A DNA stretch of 64,000 nucleotides from NCBI GenBank assembly GCA_030674155.1, contig CM060318.1, positions 86,673,980 through 86,737,979 on the forward strand, read 5' to 3'. The notes beneath the pieces are model-generated. The model was not told the DNA's origin and ran no database searches. It was given only the letters and a program-made list of their open reading frames with translations. Position numbers and translations under genes: made by a program. This DNA comes from Stramonita haemastoma (Eukaryota > Mollusca > Gastropoda > Neogastropoda > Muricidae). This document shows, piece by piece, positions 25,664 to 37,710 of this stretch (positions are counted from its first letter, which is position 1; each line of letters starts with the position of its first letter).

Positions 25664-26865
25664 CAGACACAGAGCCCTCACCTGCCGTCTCCCCTCAGCC
25701 CCCTGCAATGCCGCCTGTGTTTCAAACAGAGTGGACACATGTGGCACTGATGTGAGGACCTAATGAAATCAGCAACAACAGACCTGCTTGGCAAGTCGTT
25801 CTTTTTCTGATCAGACAGAGACAACTTTCACAGCAGGAGATTGCGTGAAACAAGAAAAATAAACACCACATGGCCAATTCCATTCTTTGTCTTTTTGCCT
25901 ACTTTTCCATACTTGATGTCCAATTTTGGGGGACATTGTGTTTTGTAGCGTTGTTGTTTCACCTCTCATAACATTGTGCCACAGCCCCTTTGGTTTATTT
26001 ACAAGAGCTGTCTTAGAATTTTTCATGGTGTTGTTGTTGTTTTTTTAGATTGTCTGCTTTTAAATTCGAAATGGAGGATTTTATTTCATTGATGGGGTCA
26101 TTGGCATTTTCATTATAGATAAAGGGAGAAAGGAAGGTAGCCAATACCTCTGACTTTTCTTGTTCTTGAGCCATTGACATTGTCATGATTTGTTTTTTTT
26201 AAAAACTTCCTGGCTAACAAAGATGGTAGGGTACACAAGAAAATTGAAGCTAAAGGAGTGTTTGATAGTACCATACCTGGACCTGAAATCCCTAATCAAG
26301 TAAAGGACATGCTCAAATCATTTGTTGTTGTTGAAGTATTTACTAAACACTTGCTTGATACTGTTTATCAGTGAGAATAAGAAGAAGCCGTCATCATATG
26401 CATAGAAATCTACTTAGTCGTATGCATGAGCTGTGCCAAGTTCTTCATTAATGACAAGTCAAACAGCTGACATCTCCGTTAACAATGTAGGATTCAATGT
26501 TGGCAATGTAGCTGGATAGGAAAAAAGAGAAACAGTCTCGTCAAATACAATTGTGTTAGAAGTCGGGAGGTGGGAATCAAATGAAAAGTTGTTGTAGAAA
26601 TCACAGACACACAGTCTTGTTTAGATTAACAAAAGTGACGTTCAGATATGAAAAGGGGAAGAAATGCTGAAGTCTTTCTCTCCTTGAGGTAAAAATGTTT
26701 TTTGCTCTTTTGAGGAGAAAATTAATTTAAAAAAGCAAAAACAAAAACCCAACCAAACAAAGAAAATTAATGCTTGTTTTCCTCTAGAAAGAAACAGATC
26801 TTTTTTAGATACCTGCTTTATCCTTTTTCAAAGAATGTTCGACAGCGGTCTTATTCTGCCTCTTC

Positions 26866-26886
26866 TCTCTATCTCTATCTATCTAC

Positions 26887-26954
<68 letters not shown>

Positions 26955-27120
26955 ATCTTTATCTATCTATCTATCTTCTACTCTATTTCTATCTCTGATC
27001 TGTCTGTCTGTCTGTCTGTCTCTGTCTGTCTGTCTGTCTCCGTCTATGTCTCTCTGCTCTCTGCCTGTCTGTCTGTCTGTCTGCTTGTCTGTCTCGTCTG
27101 CTTCGTTTTTGTCTGTCTGC

Positions 27121-27207
<87 letters not shown>
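26866..27207. repeat. (TATC)n - (TGTC)n - (CT)n compound microsatellite
   Basis: TATC at 26875-26990, TGTC/CTGT at 27000-27110, CT at 27121-27207. The CT part sits at the same place as CT arrays in copies 2 and 3. Confidence 0.96.
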
Positions 27208-27211
<4 letters not shown>

Positions 27212-27434
27212 GAAAAATGTCTTTCTTAAATATTCCTATAGGAGACAAAAAAACAACCCAAACCCTTCTGTTCTGACTGAGGGAAAAAGAGCGCTCCTAT
27301 ACCCAATACAGTGTGACACAAAGCGTTCTAAATCGTGCGTACACACTTTTTGCTCCTTTCTTTTGTGTAAAAGAATGGCATTGTCCATACTCCTGGGTCT
27401 TTATATAACATTCCTTCGCAAAAAACAACAACAA

Positions 27435-27607
27435 ATGTGTGTGTGTGCGTGCGCTCGCGCAGGCACGCGTGTGTGTGTGTGTGTGTGTGTTGTGTTGTGT
27501 AGTAGTAGTCTTCAATTTAGCTCACATAAATGATACCGACGGTGTGTGTGTGTGTGTTGTGTTGTGTGTGTGTGTGTGTGTGGTGCGTGCGTGGTGTGTG
27601 TGTGTGT

Positions 27608-27652
<45 letters not shown>
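27435..27652. repeat. (TG)n microsatellite, two blocks
   Basis: TG/TGCG at 27435-27500, a unique spacer, and TG with TTG and GGTG breaks at 27541-27652. Equivalent in position to 37570-37668 and 51918-51980. Confidence 0.95.
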
Positions 27653-27654
<2 letters not shown>

Positions 27655-27953
27655 GCCTTGATTACTTCTTTTTACATGCAGATTTAGTTTTTTTTTGCGA
27701 GTCAAATATATGGTATGCAGTCACGAGTTAAAGAGGACTATGAATTAACGGACGGACAGACAAACACAAACCACAAATCATATGTAGAAGAAAAAATCTA
27801 AATGCACACAAAAAAAGATTTTGTCTTGCTTTTTTGTCTTTTTTTCTGAAAGCTCTTTTGCTTTACCTAACATCAGAGTGCTATTTATGACGGTGCCTAT
27901 CACAAAGAAGTGTTTTTAAAGCATGTACGTGCACACTGCTTGCACTCGTGCCT

Positions 27954-27956
<3 letters not shown>

Positions 27957-28017
<61 letters not shown>

Positions 28018-28288
28018 GCGCGCGCACACATGAAGATATATCAACCCACACAAAAGAGAACAAAAAGCATACACACTGCAGATCTAATATGTTTGTTTGA
28101 AATGACATTCCAGTTTTTTGAAGAGACAAACATAAAAGCAGAACAGAGAAACACTACCTTTTGTTGTTCTTACTTTTCTTTGTTTATTATTTTATCTGAT
28201 TAGCTGCTGGTTGTCTAAAAACGGAATTGCTTTGGCGTTCAGCCATGGCAGACGATTTAACTTTGATGATTTAATGCTCAAAATTTAG

Positions 28289-28339
<51 letters not shown>

Positions 28340-28357
28340 TCACACGACACACACACA

Positions 28358-28396
<39 letters not shown>

Positions 28397-28460
28397 ACAC
28401 CACACACACACACACACACACCACCGCACACACAAACAACAACAACAACAACAACAACAA
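27957..28460. repeat. (CA)n microsatellites with (AAC)n end
   Basis: CA at 27957-28013, unique spacer, then CA at 28289-28434 and AAC units at 28435-28461. Confidence 0.95.
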
Positions 28461-28672
28461 TAACAGAGAGAGTTTGGAGGATCCAATCTTTTTTTAACCT
28501 TCCCCTCCTATCCTCTCCCCTTTCACCCGCTACCGTCCTTTTAATTTGCTAATTCACAAATCTATACACCGTGGTCTCTACCTTTGGCATAAACCATACA
28601 CTCAGGTCTCGATGGGTATTCTGCATGTGACGCACATCAAAGAGCCAGGACCAACAAAGGAGCTTCCTGCTG

Positions 28673-28766
28673 TGAAGCTGTACTGAAGCTGTACTGAAGC
28701 TGTACTGAAGATGTACTGAAGCTGTACTGAAGCTGTACTGAAGATGTACTGAAGCTGTACTGAAGA
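28673..28766. repeat. 12-bp minisatellite
   Basis: Eight tandem units of GAAGCTGTACTG, two of them with GAAGATG. It is absent from the aligned parts of copies 2 and 3. Confidence 0.96.
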
Positions 28767-28904
28767 GAAGATGTTCTCTTTCAGGCAGAATAGCGTGCAT
28801 GCAGGGGGCAAGGGAAGGGCAGGAGAGCGGTGCAGTATGGCCGTACTGTCTTGCTAAAGGCATCGGTTTCAACTGCATGTATGCTCATCTTGGTGCCCTC
28901 ATGA

Positions 28905-29858
28905 TCTTCTGATCCGGTTTGAATCTCGTTGAAGAGGATTTTTCCTCTGGAGTTAACATCAGTGCCGACTCCACTTGCTCCCCCCAAAAACTCCTTTGAA
29001 TGAGACTATTGACCGAGATCCCCTGTGCGAGTGGACGCAAAACCGTTCTCTTTTCGGAAGAGTGGGTCATTTTTATCGGTGGTCAGAATGTGGAAACGGT
29101 ACAAAGCTTCAAGTTTCTGGGAGCAATTGTAACAGACAAGGGATCCAAGCCTGAAATACTCGCAAGGATTGCACAGACAGTTACAGCACTGACAAAATTG
29201 AAGACAATTTGGAAGAACAGGAACATCTCACTGGGCTCAAAGATCAGGCTGATGCGCACTCTGGTCATCTCAATATTCCTGTATGCTTGTGAGTCATGGA
29301 CCCTCACAGCAGATCTGGAGAGGAGAAATCTGAATACAGGCCACAGAGATGAGATGCTTTCGCAGACTCCTTGGCAGTGAGAATCAGAATCGGTCAAGCC
29401 ATCGGGCCCTTTGAAGATCTCCTGACCACAGTCAAAAAACGCAAACTGAAGTGGTATGGGCATGTCGCAAGATCAACAGGGCTTGCCAAGACGATTCTGC
29501 AAGGAACCATGCAAGGCGGGAGAAGGAGAGGCAGGCAGAGAAAGAGATGGGAGGACAACATCCGAGAGTGGACGGGCCTCAGGCTGAGTGACACCCTGAG
29601 AAAGGTCGAGGACAGAGGGAAATGGAGAGAGCTGGTTGCGAGGTCTTCCGTGGCGCCCCTACGGTCTAAACAGACTATGGGATAGATGAAGAAGAAGAAG
29701 AAGAAGAAGAAGAAGAAGAAGAAGAAGAAGAAGAAGAAGGTAATTTTGTGCCCGTGAGAACATAATATGACAAAATTTGTGGAAACTGCATACAAACGGG
29801 GACTGGATGTGAAAATGCACATGAGTGCTTATTCCATTATCCTCGAAATAAAAGAATG
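28905..29858 (+). repeat. SINE-A copy split by an RTE-like insertion
   Basis: The left half (28905-29074) runs from a degraded B box (CCGGTTTGAATCTCG) through GGAGTTAACATCAGTGCCGA to GGAAGAGTGGGTCATTTT. The right half (29740-29858) resumes with GTAATTTTGTGCCCGTGAGAA and ends with GGGGACTGGATGTG, a stem-loop (GCACATGAGTGCT) and AATAAAAGAATG. The two halves join into one normal SINE-A. Confidence 0.88.
29075..29739 (+). pseudogene. RTE-like LINE 3' end, reverse transcriptase C terminus (frameshifted)
   Basis: Plus-strand frames give the C-terminal part of a LINE reverse transcriptase: FKFLGAIVTDKG, then YACESWTLTADLERR, then (after a shift) EMRCFRRLLG, then (after another shift) KRKLKWYGHVARSTGLAKTI, RRRGRQRKRWEDNI and a stop at 29685. 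This pattern is well known from RTE-type endonuclease-reverse-transcriptase elements. At least two frameshifts and a lost stretch between them make it dead. The 3' UTR is only a few bases, followed by a perfect GAA tail (29686-29739). It lies inside a SINE-A copy with imperfect 8-bp flanks (GTCATTTT/GTAATTTT). Confidence 0.88.
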
Positions 29859-30283
29859 AAACAAAAATATATGAAGCAACAAAATTATCAGTATTGTGCA
29901 ACATAATACAGTAAGCTAAATGCTATTCGATTTTTTTACGATATAATACGATATGCTACAACACAACGCAATGCAATACAAAATGATACATAACAAAACA
30001 ATACAAAACTGTATGATACAATATGATATAAAACAATAATCTGCAATACAATATCATACACAAAACAGCTCAATACAAAACGATACATTACATAGAATAT
30101 AATAACACGAAATTTAACACGTTTTACATTACACGCTACAAATCGCAAAAGACAGAAAATTATAATGAGAATCAGTCATGTATCGGATTTGTTAAACATT
30201 TAACATTTAGCCAGTGACTCTACATCTATCTGTATGGCTCTGATTCAGTCTTTAGAGATCTCGTCAACTCTGTCTCCAGGCTT

Positions 30284-30314
<31 letters not shown>

Positions 30315-30358
30315 AAGAAGAAGAAGAAGAAGAAGAAGAAGAAGAAGAAGAAGAAGAA
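30284..30358. repeat. (AAG)n microsatellite
   Basis: Pure AAG array. It marks a junction with copy 2, where the aligned flanks continue at 40330 and 41377. Confidence 0.97.
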
Positions 30359-30639
30359 CTATAATGATAGCAGTAACATTTTAAAGATGCTCTCATACTC
30401 ATGCATTACGATGCAACTTTCCTTTTTTGTACAATGCTTTTAACCTTTGCTTTCTCTATTCCCCAATGGTGTGATAAGCCACTAAGAGAAATGTCTGAAA
30501 GTTTCGGAGCTTAAGGAAACGCCATCGTTTTTGCAGGAACGTTTAAAAACTCATGACAATAATCTTTTATGTGCGAACGGTGCGTTGTCCTTACGCTCAT
30601 GATCCTTTATACACATTAATTCTATGGGGATTAGAAGGC

Positions 30640-31022
30640 GTGCATATTATTTGTTTATTTTCATTTTATTTTATTTTATTTCCTGGCTATTTGAATGAGC
30701 ATCCATGTGTTTTTTTATATTTTGTAACTGTGTGCTTGCGATCTAAAACAAAATATTTCCTCTTTTTCCAATAGCACAAATGGCCTACTCTTCCAAAAAC
30801 CAAACAACTTTAAATGCGTGCGTCCGCACACAGATCTGTGGTTATTAGTCTCATCCAGACGATTATCGAGGGAGTGGGGTCGGCACTGATTTTAACTCCT
30901 GGGAGAAAATCCCCTTGAACATGCATCTTAGTGGTGGCAGGAACTTGGGCTGGATCAGATCCCGGCCCTCAAATCCCAAGCATAGCTTGCAAGGCTTTAA
31001 CCACCAGACTATCCCATCCCTC
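30640..31022 (-). repeat. SINE-A, old copy with expanded head
   Basis: The tail lies at 30640-30680. The central block is present with many substitutions (TAGTCTCATCCAGACGATTA, ACTCCTGGGAG). The minus-strand head at 31020 reads GGGATGGGATAGTCTGGTGG. There are about 50 extra bases between the head and the central block. Confidence 0.82.
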
Positions 31023-31254
31023 AATACCAGAGACTTTGAGGCAAGAAAGTGTTTTTTTATGACTACATCTTTTTAATATCTCAAATAAGTATACCTTTTG
31101 CTCGGATGATTCGAGAGTGTCAAGCTAGTCATACAAAAAAAGTCAAGACTTTGACCGAAATGCATTGTAAAAAAAATACGTTGTGAATATGAAGATGTTA
31201 AAAAGGGACAAAAATAACAGCTTAGTGTGATTTACAAGCAATATTAAATTTATA

Positions 31255-31280
31255 TATATTATGTTTTTTTTGTTATATAT

Positions 31281-31356
<76 letters not shown>

Positions 31357-31469
31357 AGCTTTACAGATAGGTACTAAATGGTGTACAATTAAAAAACAAA
31401 ATCCAGATGGCATGATATCTATTGAAGTCATGGCTGTGCACGCGCTCAGGTGCGCACACGCACACCACC

Positions 31470-31511
<42 letters not shown>

Positions 31512-31835
31512 ACAAACACACACATGCCGCGACGCGCGCGCTCACATACATATACACGCACGCCTGCGAGCGCTCACACACCACCACATGAACACGCTGT
31601 GCACGGGCATACATACAAAAAATTGCCCGCGCTTGCACACCAAACACTTAACAGACATGTGCAGGTACACACAACAGCCCACGACACAACACATCACACA
31701 CACGCACGCACGCACCACACACACACACACACAGCACTCACACACACGCACACACACAGACACACACGACACACAACACACACACACACACACGCGCGCG
31801 CACGCGCGCACACACACACACACACATACAGAAAG
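31255..31835. repeat. (TA)n then (CA)n / (GCGC)-bearing microsatellites
   Basis: TA at 31275-31352, CA at 31470-31525, and interrupted CA/GCAC tracts to 31835. The segment is rich in alternating purine-pyrimidine. Confidence 0.93.
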
Positions 31836-32037
31836 AAAAGAAGACAGAGACATAGCGACAGACTAACAGACAGAAAGACAGACAGACAGACACGTAGACA
31901 GGCAACAAACAAACAGACAGAGAGTTCCAGACCGATTTGAAACCTTTGATGGTGAAGCTAACTGAAGGTGGCAGCTTAATGTAATAGTTTTGTTTTGTTA
32001 AAGGGAAAGCTTGAGACTCCAAGCAGTGTCTCAAAGG

Positions 32038-32215
32038 TGTGCCTGTATGTGTGTGTGCGTGCGTGCGTACGCGCGCGGCGTGGTGTGTGTGTGTGCGTGT
32101 GTATGAATGTGTATGTGTGTGTGTTTATGCGTGTGTGTGTGATGTGTGTGTGTGTGTATGTGTGTGTGTTATGTGTGTGTGTGTGTTGTGTGTGCGTGTG
32201 TGTGTGCGTGTGTTG

Positions 32216-32283
<68 letters not shown>
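32038..32283. repeat. (TG)n microsatellite
   Basis: Interrupted TG at 32038-32210, then 66 bp of pure TG. Confidence 0.96.
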
Positions 32284-32285
<2 letters not shown>

Positions 32286-32403
32286 TCTCCAGAACTAATA
32301 TAGAGACTTTTCTCCCAAGCTAGTGTAGTTCTCCTATTGTATGATCGCTTCTCTCAAGCTGGTAAAGTCTTTCTTTCAACACTAACGATGTCTTCTACCT
32401 CCT

Positions 32404-32687
32404 CCCCAGAGATGACCAAGCAACAATGGTGAGGCTGAGGACTGGACACTGCAAACTCAGACATCACATGTTCACCAAGTTCCGCATTGGTGATTCTGAG
32501 GCATGCCCTGTGGCACTTCTCCCATGACAGTGGAACACTTCCTCCAGACCTGTCCAACACACCAAAACCTGAGAGAAGGCTGATATCTGGCCTGCTGACC
32601 TGCCGATGAGGGACAAGCTTTCTGGACCCCTGGGAGGGCCTTCAGCACACGGCAGCATTTGTCAGGGCCTCAGGAGTTGCTGTCTGA
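32404..32687 (+). pseudogene. LINE C terminus with RNase H-linked Cys/His motif (frameshifted)
   Basis: Plus-strand frames read RDDQATMVRLRTGHCKLRHHM and then FTKFRIGDSEACP. After a one-base shift comes CGTSPMTVEHFLQTCPTHQNLRE; after further shifts, WPADLPMRDKLSGPL and LQHTAAFVRASGVAV with a stop near 32687. The LRTGH...KF.IG.S..CPCG...T.EH.L..CP pattern is the recurrent C-terminal segment after the RNase H domain of several LINE clades. Three frame breaks make it non-functional, and everything upstream is missing. The 3' tail is GAAGAATGCAAA units (32708-32771) grading into GAA arrays to 32940. Related GAATGC-rich sequence without coding remnant lies at 41240-41345. Confidence 0.85.
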
Positions 32688-32707
32688 AACGTTCGGACAA
32701 AAGAAAG

Positions 32708-32941
32708 ATGGAAGAATGCAAAGAAGAATGCAAAGAAGAATGCAAAGAAGAATGCAAAGAAGAATGCAAAGAGAAGAAGAAGAAGAAGAAGAAGAAGAAG
32801 AAGAGAAGAAGAAGAAGAAGAAGAAGAAGAAGAAGAAGAAAAAGTGCGAAGAAGTGCGAAGAATTGCGCAGAATTGCGAAAAGAAGAAGAGAAGAAGAAG
32901 AAGAAGAAGAAGAAGAAGAAGAAGAAGAAGAAGAAGAAGAA
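32708..32941. repeat. (GAAGAATGCAAA)n - (GAA)n tail tract
   Basis: Five units of the 12-mer, then GAA arrays broken by a GTGCGAAGAA / TTGCGCAGAA segment at 32845-32880. Confidence 0.95.
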
Positions 32942-33314
32942 TTCTCTTCTGACATGGACTGCAGGCATGATCTGCAGTCTGCCCATATCTATTGTTCTGC
33001 ATACCTGCATCAATATCTATCGGATACTTTAGGAAGTATCCAAGTATGAGAAGCACGTGATCTGTTTTCTCTTCTCCCGCCTGCATCCAAAGCTTATAGA
33101 CTACGTAAACAGAACAAATAAGTCTGCTTGCAACATCTGAATAGTATCATCAGCAACATTATGTTCATGTAACTGCTGTTATATCTGCTACTGCTGCTTC
33201 AGCCATTTTATTGCAGTCTTTTTTGAAATGCACTGTCTGCGAAACATTGTTAAAAGCAGATTATAAAAAGTTTGGTTTTTTTGTAAAGATTGCTATGTTA
33301 TACCGGTATGGCTA

Positions 33315-33321
33315 TCTTTTG

Positions 33322-33352
<31 letters not shown>

Positions 33353-33404
33353 GCTCTGTCTGTCTGTCTGTCTTTTTTCTCTTCTTTTCTCTCTTCTCTT
33401 CTCT

Positions 33405-33478
<74 letters not shown>
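33315..33478. repeat. (TGCC)n - (TCTG)n - (CT)n compound microsatellite
   Basis: Six TGCC units, then TCTG, then CTTTT-rich, then CT to 33478. Confidence 0.95.
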
Positions 33479-33490
<12 letters not shown>

Positions 33491-33495
33491 TCTCT

Positions 33496-33568
33496 GGCAG
33501 GATGAAAAATATGTTGTGCAAACTTAATCGTTTACTCTAAATAAAGATCATTTAGACTTGACTTGACT
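33496..33568 (+). repeat. LINE 3' end, same family as 14161-14633
   Basis: GGCAGGATGAAAAATATGTT, then ATAAAGATCATTT and two TTGAC units, match the complement of 14161-14245. Everything upstream is replaced by a CT array. It is only about 73 bp long. Confidence 0.85.
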
Positions 33569-33583
33569 CTCTCTCTCATTATT

Positions 33584-33584
33584 G

Positions 33585-33618
<34 letters not shown>

Positions 33619-33627
33619 TCATCATCA
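33584..33627. repeat. (ATC)n microsatellite
   Basis: ATC/CAT array with one break. Confidence 0.95.
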
Positions 33628-34627
33628 AAACAGTATCCAAAATAAATGTAAACAGTATAATCATCTATTTCTAGGTGTGCTCTCACATACTAAAAATGTA
33701 AAGAAAAAATATGAGATCTAAAACCTCCCGCTATTTTCATTTTGTTCCAGTTATCAAAAATATGCCTCTATTTTGTCTGAAAAAAAACAGATTTACCTTT
33801 GAGTGTACAAAACCCTTACCTGAACAGAATCTTGATGTTTTAATTAAGGAGCACCCAAATAAGTATTATAAGAAGACTGAAATTAGAGAAGGGTTGAAAG
33901 GACATGTTTACCTGCAATGCGGCATACAATACTTTTTTGTGCAGCACAGAAGTCAAGAGAGTTCGTTGTTTCAGACAATGGCTGTCTATATCTACGTTAT
34001 TTCTTCCTGTTTGTATAAACGATAGTGTTTGTAAAGAACTGTGTATCCCCAATATAACAGGAAATGTTTTACAAATATGAAAAAGGAGAGTGGGCATTCT
34101 GTACCAGACAACACAATCTTTTCGCCATTTTTTAAAATTTGCTCATCAAGCGAACTGGCTTATAGCTTGTACCACTGTTTTGGGCTTGTTTGAAGCTGAA
34201 TTCTTTTTTCTATGGTCGTATCATGTCTCATCAAAAAGTGAGCCAAGTCTGTATACTGGTAACGTTAGCAGTTTTTTAGTAACACAAGTTTTCTTTTTCA
34301 TTATTTTTTGCATATCTTCTCTCCTGTGTTTTGCTGCCGTTTAGTGGGATATCAATATTCCTATGTCAGTACTAGGAGCACTTTGTGTCTTTTTCTCTAG
34401 TGCCCACCTTCCACAAAGCTGTAGGTCAGTTCTTTGGTCAGTTCTCTGTTTGCTTGGTAAAAAACCCTGGTTTCCAAGTTCACTTGTTCCTTTCTTTTCA
34501 GATGACATGCCTTACTTCCAGCGTGACAGTCTGGTCCCTGCCGTGACCTCAACCACTAGAATGGCATAGCTGTGCTGTTGATTTTAGGAAAATACACAAT
34601 GGTATTCTCTAAGAGGTCAATGGCCCG

Positions 34628-34628
<1 letters not shown>
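33628..34628. other. No recognisable feature
   Basis: Unique AT-rich sequence. Frames of about 104, 85 and 84 codons have no recognisable domain. Similarity to the other duplication copies starts only to the right of this stretch. Confidence 0.55.

Positions 34629-34709
<81 letters not shown>
34629..34709. repeat. (TG)n microsatellite
   Basis: Pure TG, at the left boundary of duplication copy 2. Confidence 0.97.
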
Positions 34710-34712
<3 letters not shown>

Positions 34713-35155
34713 ACGTCTTTTGTACATCTTTTATGTATTCTCCCTTCCTTCTGTGTCGGTGTCTCAGTTCAAGGCTTTGTCTGCAGGTTGTGTGCAATGC
34801 TGCCTGTGTTCAAACAGAGGGGACACATGTGGCACTGGTGTGAGGACCTAATGAAGTCAGCAACAACAAACCTGCTTGGCAAGTCATTCTTTTTCGGATC
34901 AGACAGAGACAATTTCCACAACAGAAGATTGCCTGAAACAGGAACAGTGAACACCACATGGCTGATTCTGCTCTTTGTCTTTCCCTGTGCTGTGCCCACA
35001 TGCCATGCTTAATATCCAATTTTGGAGGGACATTGTGTTTGGCATTGCTAGTTATATTACCCTTCCAAAATTATGCCTCAACCATTCTGCTGAGTCATGG
35101 AAGGCCGCTTTGATTCATCCATGGTGTTTATTCAGGTTACTTTCCTTTCCTGACT

Positions 35156-35514
35156 GCCATTCGGATGAGACTATCAACCGAGGCCCCGTCTGCGAACGCA
35201 CGCACAACACCTTGCGCTGTTCACACACAGAACATCTTGCGCACACGTTAAAACCCCTTTCCGCCTGTTGGAACAGCAAACCATTGTGTTCTGGTGGGAG
35301 GGATGACAAAATTAGACAAAAACAGCATGCACACAGGTGTTGTGTTCAGACGCCATCCCTGAGGACAAGTCGGGAGAGATGGATTTCCAGGGCGGTTCAA
35401 GGCTGTAGAGAAAAAAAATGGTAGGTGCTGCACTTGCGGCGACGCGCTCTCCCTGGGGAGAGCAGCCCGAATTTCACGCAGGGAAATCTGCTGAGACATA
35501 AAGTGGTATAAAAA
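35156..35514 (+). repeat. Three-module SINE chimera: SINE-A core, B, F
   Basis: Plus strand: the SINE-A core from CATTCGGATGAGACTATCAA to GATGACAAAATTAG (35156-35315). The B module follows from CAGCATGCACACAGGTG to GGCTGTAGAG (35320-35410), and the F module from GGTAGGTGCTGCACTTGCGG to CATAAAGTGGTATAAAA (35420-35514). F contains the palindrome CTCTCCCTGGGGAGAG. The core has a short internal duplication (ACACCTTGCGC / ACATCTTGCGC). Confidence 0.8.
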
Positions 35515-36061
35515 GATGGGGATTGTTATTTTGCCAACTGTGTGGTGATTACATGAAGTCCTTTTATCATGGACAGTTTCGTTTCAGAATAAGAAGGAAA
35601 CTAAAACCATAAGCCTTGCTGCTGTGGTCAGCACCTTGGTTTACAGACTGGAAGGTGAAGGTTAAGGATCCCATGACAGTTCATTTGTGGACCCCAGCCT
35701 GCGCCTACCCAGAGTGAAGGTACTGTGGGTTCACTGGAAGAACAGGACTGCACAATCCAGCTTCGTCTACTTCATGGGTGCCATTTGGAGAGTGCTACAC
35801 AACATTTATTACCTTATCAGTACCGCAGGTGTCTAGTTCTCTTGGTCCCAGTTAATGCTAGATTGATCATGGTAGAAAACTAGAGTACAGTCTGGTCAAG
35901 GAGTGTCAAAGCGCATGCACTTTCATTGCAAAATTATCACATCATCCTCATTATCATTTATCATCGTGCTCTAAAAACGTTGTCGCAGATTTGAACCTCA
36001 GTTTCAGTTTCCCCGTACACTTCTGTACTTACGATTAGTTTTTGTCAAGGCCTTTAGTGCT

Positions 36062-36480
36062 GGAGGCTCAGGGGAGGGGGGGGGGGTGTTGTTGGAGGGA
36101 TGTTGTGATGGTTGTCACCTGAGGTGGGTGACTCAGTCAGCCAGGCTCCACGACTGAGCTGACACAGTAATCACTAGCTTTGTAGGTGGTCTTCTGCGTA
36201 TATTAGCTCAACAAAGGTGCACTGAACACCGCCTAAGTGACCCAGCAGTAGTGCAGGGCCCCTCTGGTCTGTGGCCTCATGGCAGCCTGACATAGATGGG
36301 CTCCCTGTGGACTTTCGACCCTGAGGATGCAACATAACGAATATATGCATGACTGGGGCAAAGAGATTGAAATGAGCGGTGATAGCTGAAGAGGAAAGTT
36401 ACAGAAGATAAGGCAGCAAGAGAGGAGAAGAAAAGAGACAGAAACTGAAGATATTCCATGAGTCTGACTGTTCATTTTTA
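36062..36480. other. Unique part of copy 2 shared with copy 3
   Basis: Aligns to about 50640-50940 in copy 3 over AGGTGGGTGACTCAGTCAG, CACTGAACACC and GCAGCCTGA blocks. It begins with a G run at 36076-36086. There is no conserved open frame between the two copies. Confidence 0.6.
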
Positions 36481-37168
36481 CAGGAACACTTGAAAAATAC
36501 TTTCATTTTGATTGTTTGATGTGCCTAGCCAACAAACGGTGTGGTGAAATCGGAAGAAATTTGGGGTAAATGGGGTGTTCAACATGTACTATAGGTTAAA
36601 AAACTGGCACTGAATGTAAATGCATAAGTGGAATAAGTCTATGCTGATGTCATGGAACTTATTTTTCAAGACTCTCAGATACTTTTTTTAATACTGTTCT
36701 ATAGTGAGAACGGGAAGACACCATCAGGATATACTAGCATATGCGAAACCCGTCATGTACTTAATACGAAAAAAACAAATAAGACAAAAAAATAATAAAA
36801 ATGAAAAACATCAACAGCTGACGTCTGTGTTAAAAACATTTGCAGAGATGGGATCAAGATAGTTTGAAATGGAAATAAAGAGAAAACAGGTCCCACCAAA
36901 TAAGGTTTTGTCAGGTATGGGGAACACGAACGAACAAAAAGTTGATTACAGAAATAAAAGACAGACGCTTTTGTTTATTTCAACAAAACTGACAATCGAA
37001 TATAGAAGGCAGAAGAAAAGATTTCTGGCCTTTTTTCTCTTTATGAGATAATGAATTTTTCTGTGCTCACGACACAATGACAGAAAAGCAAGAGAACAAG
37101 ACTGATATTGTCTTCCAGAGGTTGTTTTTTTTACATTTCTGCTGCACCCTTCTATCAACACAGCTTTT

Positions 37169-37170
<2 letters not shown>

Positions 37171-37255
<85 letters not shown>
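37171..37255. repeat. (CT)n microsatellite
   Basis: Pure CT, in the orthologous-type position to 27121-27207 and 51603-51692. Confidence 0.97.
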
Positions 37256-37260
<5 letters not shown>

Positions 37261-37569
37261 CTTCCACAACATAAAAACATAGTTTTTTGTTCTGGATGAG
37301 ACAAAAAGAGCACTCCTTTTCCCAACACGGCACGACACAAACCGTTCTGAATCGTGCATGCACACTTTTTGATCTGTTCCTCTGTAAAAGAATGGCATTG
37401 TCTTTATCTTATATTTCGGGCTGTTTTTTCTTTGAGCTTCTCCACTAGACCTCCAAGGTTCACCAATGGTAACATTTTGCGCATGCTACTGTTTTTACAC
37501 GCCATGAAGGTAGCTGCATTTTGACATCAGGGATTTTTTAAAATGATTATTTGCTGTCAAGAGAAAACT

Positions 37570-37710
<141 letters not shown>

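Noticed and set aside
34572..35012. A 146-codon frame in duplication copy 2 with a RGHMWHWCEDLMKS segment
   Set aside because: A similar stretch is readable in copy 3, but in copy 1 the frame is broken, and the frame begins inside a TG array; at present this is better explained by shared ancestry of the duplicated DNA than by a gene.
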